From: Mytilinidion resinicola
Taxonomy: Eukaryota; Ascomycota; Dothideomycetes; Mytilinidiales; Mytilinidiaceae
DNA: 64,000 nt
Reading direction: 5' to 3'
NCBI RefSeq assembly: GCF_010093595.1
Contig: NW_022985438.1
Span: 981,241-1,045,240, forward strand
The notes under the pieces were generated by a model. That model did not search any database, was not told the DNA's origin, and saw nothing but the letters and a program-made list of their open reading frames with translations. Below, piece after piece: positions 56,140 to 64,000 of the stretch; positions within the stretch are counted from its first letter, which is position 1; each line of letters begins with the position of its first letter. The position numbers and the translations under genes were made by a program.

Positions 56140-58401
56140 ATGGCCCAACCTCCCAACGTCCCCAACGGCCGCACCCTGAACAGCCACGAACTCGCCGCCT
56201 ACAACGACCTCCCCGTGGCTGAACAGTCCGGCTACCTCCTCTTCGCCGCCGACGTCATCGCCCGCGCAAAACCTTACCCCAACACGCGCGGACGCGTCGC
56301 CCGCACGCTGTTCGAGCGCGGCAAGCACTCCCTAAAGCTAATCAACAAATGGAACGCGCTCAACGATGACGCGGACGGGAAGGGCGCGTGGATCCCCGGG
56401 TGGGCGGCGGCGAGAGCGGCAGAGGCGTCGCGGGCGCAGCGGCTGGCGATGGCGGGTGCGGTGGAGGAAGAGGAGCGGCTGCGGGGGGGGAGGGCGGCGG
56501 AGAGGGAGGAGAGGAGGCGGGCGGGGGTTGCGAGCCCGGTGCGGGAGACGTTGGGGGAGTATGTGAGTGACGATGAAGAGGGGGGTGGGGTTGGGGGGGA
56601 AGGGGTGGTAGAGGAGAGATTGCCTCAAGAGAGTGGGGTTGGAGAGGAGCAGTTGCAGGCGATGGTGGATGCGACGCGTGATGAAGAGCGGCTGCGGGTT
56701 ACAAGGGAGGGGGTTGCGGGGCCTGGGCAGCCGTTGCTGCCAGGTTATGAGGATGAGTCTGGCGCTTATGTTGATGTTGTGGGGGGTGGGAATGCGGTGG
56801 TTGGAAATAGGTCGGTCGAGGAGAGGTTGGGGAGAGTGATTGAAGAAGGAGAGATTGACGAGGGAGAGATTGACGAGGGAGAGATTGAAGAGGGAGAGGT
56901 TGAAGAGGGGGAAGAGCCGTATGAAGAACCCGAATCACCACCATCACCGACCGCAAATGAGACACTCGCTGGCCGACGCGCACTCGGCATGGGCGACTGG
57001 CAGTATGTCATGGCGTTAGACACCCGTCACATTAAGACGGGGATAAGTCAGGAGCGAAGTGCGACGAAATCGGTGCTCGTGTGGGTGCTTTGTGATAAAG
57101 TTACGGGTGTGATAATAGATGTGAGTTTGTTTCTCTTTCCCGTGACTAGCTGTCAAGACTCTACAAAATTGTGCAAGTGACTGACAGCTTCTGTTTCCTC
57201 CTTTCCAGAGAGTAGTTGTCAAGCGTCTAGATTATAGCAGCCCTGATGCAACACTATCCGCAAAACTAGAGCGCTCAATGCGCCACGAGATTGAGATGCA
57301 CCTACTAGTGGAGGGACCGGGCTGCAAGAATATCCTTAAAATGCGAGGCGAGGGGTTTCGAGAAGAGACGGAAGTAGGCATGATGTACTTGGATTACGCT
57401 GCCGGAATAGATCTTGAGCACATGATCAAGCTGCATTATCAGAACAGAGAGTACGTGCTTTTCTAGCCCTATTCGTATCGGTCACTAACTTGAGCGCGAA
57501 AGGCCAGTCCCTGAAGCATATTTATGGTTCGTATTCGATGGACTCGCGGATGCTTTAATGTCAATTACCACCGGAGTATGTCCAGAGAAGGCAGCTGACA
57601 GTTCGCTTCCTGGAGCCGATATGCTCGAGTGGGATCCCGTCTACCATCTCGACATCAAGCCTAGTAATATCTTCCTCGGCGAGCCCATAAATCCTTACGG
57701 GGCCTACTTGACACCGCTGCTAGCCGACTTCGGCCTCGTATGGACAGAGTCGAAGCTAGTTGCAAGAAAGCGTAAAAATGCTCTTCATAACATCGGAACG
57801 CGAGGCTATCAGCCGCCGGTACGTCCCGCTCTTGCAGCCCGTTCATTGTTGCCGGCAACTCTAACATCCCGAACAGGAACAATACAGAGAACTGACGGCA
57901 GAGGAGGACTACGACCCCAAGGGGTTCGAAGTGGGCCCAAAAGCAGACATATACAGTCTAGGAGTGACAATGTGGAGGTTTATGCTAGCGACCTGCGATC
58001 CCGACGAGCTTTGGAATATACACGACCCTGATGGGGATATCTTTGACTGGGATGATCCAGACCGCCGCCAGCTGCCGATCGACCCCCCGGGTTATTGGGG
58101 GATGTATTCGAATCGTCTGACGCAGTTGGTGTATGACTGCCTAAAGATGTATCCACCCCACCGGGTGGACAACAAGGATCTCAAACGGCGTACGGCAGAA
58201 GGGTTCGCCTGGTTTCAAGAGACATTTCGGGAGGTGAAGCTCTCTATAGAGCAGTGGGATAATGGGGAGTCTCTACCTTGGGGATTTCAACCCTTTATCA
58301 TAGACGATCCGTTCAAGAAAGGCAGTGTACCGCCGGGCAAAAGAAGAAGAATCGACGACAGTGGCGTTGCGCAAGGTGACGCAGACAGTGGGGCACAGTA
58401 A
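56140..58401 (+). CDS. Fungus-specific protein-kinase-like protein with acidic repeat region
   Basis: Exons 56140-57120, 57209-57450, 57503-57818 and 57877-58401 give 687 residues. The first 310 residues are not kinase: a helical N-terminus (RTLNSHELAAYNDLPVAEQS), Arg/Glu-rich coil, and a 15-bp repeat at about 56848-56913 encoding EEGEI/DEGEI units. The kinase-like domain then shows RVVVKRLDY (beta-3 lysine, about 331), HLDIKPSNIFL (catalytic loop, Arg of HRD replaced by Leu, about 456), DFGLVW (about 483) and GTRGYQPPEQ (activation-segment end), then DIYSLGVTMWRFM. No clear glycine loop is visible. C-terminal PPGKRRRIDD may be a nuclear signal. The Asp, Lys and Asn of the catalytic loop are present, so activity is plausible. 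Targets unknown. Confidence 0.8.
56848..56913 (+). repeat. In-frame 15-bp tandem repeat (GEIDE coding)
   Basis: GGAGAGATTGACGAG and variants repeat four to five times within exon 1 of the kinase-like gene; because the unit is a multiple of three it only lengthens the acidic linker. Confidence 0.85.
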
Positions 58402-59336
58402 ACCTCCAGAACTAAATCATTCCGAAGACTCGGGAGCTGTTCGAGACTCAGTGAAAGATCAGCACCAATAGAACTCAGGGGCATTTCCGGGTGAAGGACC
58501 AACATAAATGGAACTCGGGGTAGTTTCGAGACCCAGTGAAGGATCCGCACCAAAGGGTTGAAGCGGTCGAAATGAGGATGGTAGCAACTAAAGGGCGGAT
58601 CGCTGAAGCGAGTAACTTTGATTACCCTTGAGCACCCACCTGGTAGCGTGGGTAGGAATCCAGCTCCCGGGATTCAAAGGCATTGGTGGATTGATCAAGC
58701 TGGACGAAAGCGAGGATCAATTGAGAGGATTGATAGGTACCGTACCAACCTTTGAGTAATTCGGGTACAAGTTAATGTAGAAGGTATATTTACTGCTAGC
58801 GGGAGGACCTTGAGTGGAATGTGTGGGTAGCAACCTTGTGAATCCGCCTAACACAGAACTGGCCTTGGAGTAGTTGGAGTGGGTTTCGAATGGGTGTGGA
58901 TTAACCGGCCGGCCGATCGACGGATCTGAGGTTGGACGAATCACTGCCCACACTGCGTAAGGGTCTAGGATGTATCTTAGCAACCGTGCTAACAGATAAT
59001 GAGGTCTGGGTAGTCACGACTAGTGAAGCTAGCAGACCGAACGGAACGTCAATAGCGCTTCTACGAGCGAAAGTAAAGAACCAGCAGCAAATGCACACAA
59101 TCAGATTGGTGTCCTAAAACCAGAACGTGAAGTAGAATTCCTCAAAGAGCCTAACAGCTCCATCATGAATATACGTTGACTCGTACCGGCCATCATTTAC
59201 CCCCGGAACGCCTGAAACGATCTTGGGAAAAACAGGGTATACGTTCCGGAGCCCGATATGCTTCAGAGAAAAGCCGCTCCAATACAGCCCACAAGTACGC
59301 CTCAAATGCTAACTCCCATCACGCAAAAAACTCGAA
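58402..59336. other. Spacer between convergent kinase-like and histidine kinase genes
   Basis: No gene. An imperfect direct repeat (TTCGAGACYCAGTGAARGATC, near 58439 and 58529) lies just after the kinase-like stop codon; the rest is 3' UTR and spacer. Confidence 0.55.
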
Positions 59337-62300
59337 TCACTTTCCCATGTCTAAAAGGATCTTACCCAGATCCCTAAGTCGAACCGGCTTGGTCAAGAAC
59401 AAGTCTGCGCCACTGGCATTGGCTTCTTGCTGCACGCTCGCGCTCGCAAGACCGGTAAGAAGGATGATAATCGCAGGCTTGAGTTTGTGCAAGCGCTCGT
59501 ACGCACGGATGAGCCGCGTGCTCGTCAGACCGTCCATGACAGGCATTGAGATATCTGTACACGAAGTGTTAGCATGGAAGTCCGTCGTGGTCGACGTAAC
59601 CAAATAGGAAGTGTCAACGAACCCATGAATATGATTCTGCAAGCCTCCGGGTTGGCTTTGTAGACGTCAAATGCTATGGCTCCATCTTCTGCAACTCTAT
59701 ACGAGTACTTGGATTTTCTCATAAAAGCCGCCAGGATCTGAGAGTGTTAGACATATTCTGATTTCGGAAGCTGAGCCTACAGTACCTTTACGTTGATGTG
59801 ATTATCGTCGACTATCAGAAAAGGCCCTGGTCCTTTGTGCACCTCAAGTTCTGGAGTTTCAGTAACATCAGACGAGCTTTGTTCGGTCGGCGGCGGACGG
59901 TCCGGCATTACGACAATAGATATTGGTATCTCTGTGGGGGACAAAGGAAATTCTGTATCGCTCATATCTGCATAGTAGCCAGTGGCGTCTGTCGCAACAG
60001 AAGACGTGGATGGAAAGCCGAACTGATTGATAGCGTCATTCCCGAGTGGGGGTGCTTCAAGTAGCGTAGAAACTGTCGAAGATGATGGAACAGACTTTTT
60101 ACCAGCCGTACGACGTTCGAAGCAGAGATTCAGTGCCTTCGCGAGTTTCCGAGGGCCACAACTAATAGAACATATCAGTAAAGTGTGTCGATGCCATAAG
60201 AATAGCTTGGGGACGTTCAACGTAATAGACTTCGTATAGGAATAGACTTACGGTTGAGAGAGATACTCAACGACACGACCTTGCGAATCAATATGCTGCA
60301 AAGCACAAGCTGATGCTGCAGACCTGCAGAGTACAATGACGATAGGTTGCAGCTGTTCGCTCTGGTCAGGACTGATTTTAGGAATCTCTGCAAGCAGCTT
60401 TCCAGAAGTGAGCTCATCCGTATTGAAGGGAGTCTCGACAACCAGATAAAGGTCACTTGGACGGTCTGTTTGTTGCTTTGTATCCAAGCGAAGGCCGAAC
60501 CAGTTTTTGCACATCTCCTGCAAGGACGACTTCAAAGCTTGTGGGCCATCATTCTCAATCTGAAATGGGACCGAAGGCTTCCTGGGTTTGATAGTTTCTG
60601 CACCAATTTCGACACCAATCAGGCAAGCTGATAATGTTTTGGTTTGTTCGTAGACTTTACCAAGGCACGAGTCTTCGATCTGGGTGGGGCCGTTGATTTC
60701 TGGTGCTGCTTGAGCTAGTGGTAGCGTGACAGTGACTTGTGTGCCTTCGTCCTGAACACTCTGTACGTCAATCTTGCCACCTTGTGAAAGAATGATTTGA
60801 CGGATTATGCTGAGGCCAAGGCCGGTTCCTGGAGATAGTCGATCTTCTTGTGCAAAAGGCTGGAATAGTCGACCTCGAAGATAATCTCTAGACATGCCTT
60901 TGCCTGAGTCGGTGACAACTAAGGTTATCTTTGAGCGTGATACCCCATGTCTCATTGGCAGCGGCTTAGCTTTGAGAGATACACGGATGTATCCACGAGC
61001 AGCTACGTGTAGTGTAAGCAGGCGTCAACTAATAAGGAACATGATGATCTTACTGTACTTGAGAGAATTTGCAAACAGGTTCATCACTATTCGTCTCCAT
61101 GCTCCAGCCTGGGTGCTGAAGGCCCAATCAACGTCTTTGTCGATGTCGAGTATTACAATGACACCACCTAGGTTATACTCTCTCAGCTCGGTGTTGATCT
61201 GCGCATCGCCATATCGATCAGACGAGTAGGATGCATCATGGGGCCTGGAAGCACTGTTGTTAGCATGGCGCAGCTTCGGCTTTTTCTTCTGCGGGCTCGA
61301 ATTGGCCTTCGCACGTTTCTGAGTGTCATAGCCTGCAGAGACGGCAGCAACCACCTCCTCGGTGATGACGTCTAGTTGTACCCTAGCACTCATGGCCATC
61401 ATGTCGCTTCCAATTTTTGATCTCGGAGCTGATTGGGTATTGTTGTGGGATCCGTGTGTCCTACGTCTCTTCGAAACCTCCATGAAGTGGTTGATTTTGG
61501 TGAAATCGAGTAGCTGTGTTGTATGTGAGTAGGCGTGAATAGACAGGAAGATGAAATCTTACATGATCAACGGTGTCAAGCAGCGTTCGCCCACAGGTTT
61601 CTATTGTATGTACCATATTTCCCTGAAACGCCGTCACAGCCGAATCTTCCAGCATCTCAACGCTTCCTAAGATGCCATGGAGTGGTGAGCGGAGTTCGTG
61701 GGAGATAGATCCCAGCAGATCTGTTTTCGCTTTGTCGGACGTGGAAGCATCCAGACGTGCTACCTCAGCCATAATGATTGAACTGAACGCTGACAAGTAA
61801 CTGAGCTCGCCTTCAGATGTGAATACTCGTTTCGGTGTGTTAGTCCATACAATGCCGCCTGAAAACCACCGCTCTCTGTGGTTATCCCATAAGGGAATCA
61901 AAGCAATACATCTGGCTCCTGGAAACGTCTTGATGAGAGTTTCTGCTTCGCAGAACTTCGAAAACCGCTTGCGGGCCTTCTTTCTCTTTGCTGAACTACC
62001 ATGACTGGATCTGTCGGTAGACTTGAACCCGCTTCGACCAACTCGCTTAGAGCTGTCTTCGCCTGATGAGTCTGACGAAGAAATGTGGCCTTCCTCGTCA
62101 AAGTAGTAAATCTTCCCTTTCGGATGCCTGCGCAGTAAGCCCTTCAAAAACTTTTCCGGGATTGGCAACGCGTTCTGCGAGGTAAAGTCGCCATTGATGC
62201 TTGAATTGTTAGTGGTCGAGAAGCCCAGAATACCGCTCATCCTTTCTTCTAGAGACTTGTCACTTTCTCCGCCGGATGACGGAGCAGGCGAAGCTGAAGT

Positions 62301-63569
62301 CTCTGACGCACTGCTAACGCCGGAGACCATACCCCCAAACGACCCAATGCTGGCATCCAGGAAAATCGCCCCTTCAACTTCCATAGATTCTCTGATGATG
62401 TTGGCTGCTCTTGAAAAGGTCTGCTTTACATTGAGCGAAAGCATGCTTTCTTGCAAATCCACGCTCGGTTGTCGGCTAGTCGATGTAGAATGACGAGACA
62501 AGCCCCGCAGCGTGTGTTCTGGCGAGGGGCTGTGAGGGGGAGTCGATGCGGGGGTAAGATATGGAGAGGGCGTTTGTTCAAGCGGCAACGGCTGCTCAGA
62601 TACACTCCCTGCGGTGGATTGTGTTGATATGCTCTGAAAGTGTGGGGCATCGGTCGTAACAGACCCATGACTCGCACTGGAGCGGTCCAGGCTGATGACG
62701 ATCTCATCTTGAGCCTTTTGTAGATCTTGCTGTTGCACGTTCAATTGACCTTCTCCGCCAAAGTCAACGCGAGAAGGCTCATACGTCCGGTCTGCTACTG
62801 TCGCTCCTCCACGCCAGTTTCGGAGTGTTGATTTTCCTTCCACAAAGCTTCCGAGGCCTCTCACTAGTCTCTCCCCCCTCCTATGTTCTTCTCGCGAGCG
62901 TGCCAACTCCAGATGTGCCATGACCGTGATAGCCATGTCCTTCATGAATTGGCAATGCTCCGGGCCGATGTCCTCCCGTGGGACGTCATGCATGACGCAG
63001 TATGATCCGATGTGTGCACCTTTGGGGCTGCAGATTGGCACGCCGGCGTAGAACCGAGTGAATGGCTTCTTGACAACGAAGGGCATGTTGGCGAAGCGGT
63101 CATCCTCTGCAAGGTCTGGCACAACGATGACACCCCTCGAGTCCGGATCGTCTGGACAAGGAGCGTTGGAGGGCATATCGACAACTAGTTGGCAGATTCC
63201 CGACTCCTTTGGTAGCACGGTAGTGCCCAGCCAGAGGGCGTCTCCTGCATCGTGTACCAGGTCGCTCTGAAGCGATAGGGTTTGTGTAGCTTCGGCAATG
63301 ACGAATTGCTGTGTACGGTCGAAGAGGGATATGATGCATCGCTTTGCGTTCAGGCGCAGAGCTCCGAGCTGAGCAAAGGCAGTAAGAGAGGTATCGTGGG
63401 AGGATTCGGCGACGCTGCCAGCGACTACCCACGGGTAGCTCCCGCATGTCTGCGGCGACAAGTACCTGGGCGACAACAAGTGAGACTCAGACTCGGCATC
63501 AGCAATGTAACGTTCAGCATACTTGTAGAACTCTCGCTCTCTCGCCGTCTCGGAGAGCTGCTTAGGCAT
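59337..63569 (-). CDS. Hybrid histidine kinase, GAF-HisKA-HATPase-REC
   Basis: Two-component sensor that autophosphorylates on His and passes the phosphate to its own receiver domain, then to an Hpt protein. Six exons (61563-63569, 61054-61513, 60252-61002, 59786-60161, 59623-59737, 59337-59554) give 1308 residues. A GAF domain covers about 70-260 (FAQLGALRLNAKR, FYAGVPICSPKGAHIGSYCV). After a Ser-rich linker comes the H-box SISHELRSPLHGILGSVEM with His about 624. ATPase motifs are NLFANSLKYT, TDSGKGMS and GTGLGLSIIRQI. The receiver has IVDDNHINVK, DISMPVMDG (Asp about 1237) and FLTKP. No membrane segment, so it is a cytosolic sensor resembling the GAF-containing fungal class. The start is the ATG of MPKQLSETAREREFYKYAER; upstream sequence is open but lacks an ATG I trust. 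Confidence 0.92.
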
Positions 63570-64000
63570 AGTGACGGATGTGGCGCTGGGAAAGATGCAG
63601 TTGAGGGCTACAGCCCAGGCGGCGGTGGTGAAGGAAGAGGGGCTGATGCAACGCAGGCCATGGTCGTCGAACGCTGGCACGGGAAGGCATATGACAGCGG
63701 CCGCGACCTGAGGTTTGCATGGCTGCTGCAGCCGTCTTGGTGGCGAAGTGCCGGTTGCTCAAGCGTCGAACGTCGATGCCACCTGCAACCAGTGACAGGA
63801 GGTCTGGCCGACTCCGACGACTCCGAAACATGAATAATCACCCCTGCATATTACCCAGGCCCACCACCATTAATAGTGGCCTGAGTATCTCGATTTACTC
63901 TACGTAGTGGTGCAGACGACGGCTCGACGGAGTGCCCCGCGGCGCCTCTCCGGGACCCTTCACCGGGCTATTGGTTCTAGAACACCAGGGAGGGCTTGCA
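63570..64000. other. Promoter region of the hybrid histidine kinase
   Basis: No supported gene to the end of the window. The leader contains open frames on both strands without family similarity. Confidence 0.5.

Overview
This is a 64-kb piece of a filamentous ascomycete nuclear genome (Pezizomycotina; gene content and style suggest Dothideomycetes, which is an inference). The signs are compact protein-coding genes on both strands, introns mostly of 45-110 nt with GTRNGY donors and CTAAY/CTGAC branch sites, pyrimidine-rich leaders, and fungus-specific families: a Pho4/NUC-1-like bHLH factor, a DUF7514-type protein, a TRI12 MFS pump, a PTH11-like rhodopsin-domain protein, a Kre9-like wall protein and a hybrid histidine kinase. 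I saw no bacterial operons, CRISPR array, rRNA or tRNA.

Layout. 1-3 kb: gene-poor, with short tandem repeats and one copy of a dispersed repeat. 3.0-6.4 kb: STI1 (minus) diverges from a tandem FolB/dihydroneopterin-aldolase protein (plus). 7.5-19.8 kb: housekeeping block on the plus strand: UDP-glucose pyrophosphorylase, a SET-domain protein, a DUF7514-type protein and a tricalbin. 19.8-29.2 kb: a 9.4-kb stretch with no gene I can support. Its core (about 21.1-27.5 kb) is a decayed satellite-like array with a period near 190 bp; E-box palindromes lie beside it. 29.2-41.6 kb: second conserved block: bHLH regulator (minus), G-protein gamma subunit (minus), eIF3a (plus) and TRI12-type transporter (plus). 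43.9-53.2 kb: accessory region with a mutated copy of the dispersed repeat, a CorA-like gene with an in-frame stop, a GNAT acetyltransferase, a Kre9-like secreted protein, a hotdog thioesterase and a broken tyrosinase. 54.0-63.6 kb: PTH11-like receptor, a fungus-specific kinase-like protein, and a large GAF-HisKA-HATPase-REC hybrid histidine kinase (minus).

How they fit together. Most genes act independently. Signalling is well represented: G-gamma, PTH11-like receptor, hybrid histidine kinase, a kinase and a phosphate-type bHLH factor. Tricalbin tethers the ER to the plasma membrane, STI1 links Hsp70 to Hsp90, eIF3a scaffolds translation initiation, and UGP1 supplies UDP-glucose for wall glucan and trehalose. 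Two gene lesions and the diverged repeat copy show C-to-T/G-to-A changes, two of the lesions in the CpA context favoured by repeat-induced point mutation (RIP). Exon joins were placed by hand from splice motifs, reading frame and family similarity; no alignment program was run.
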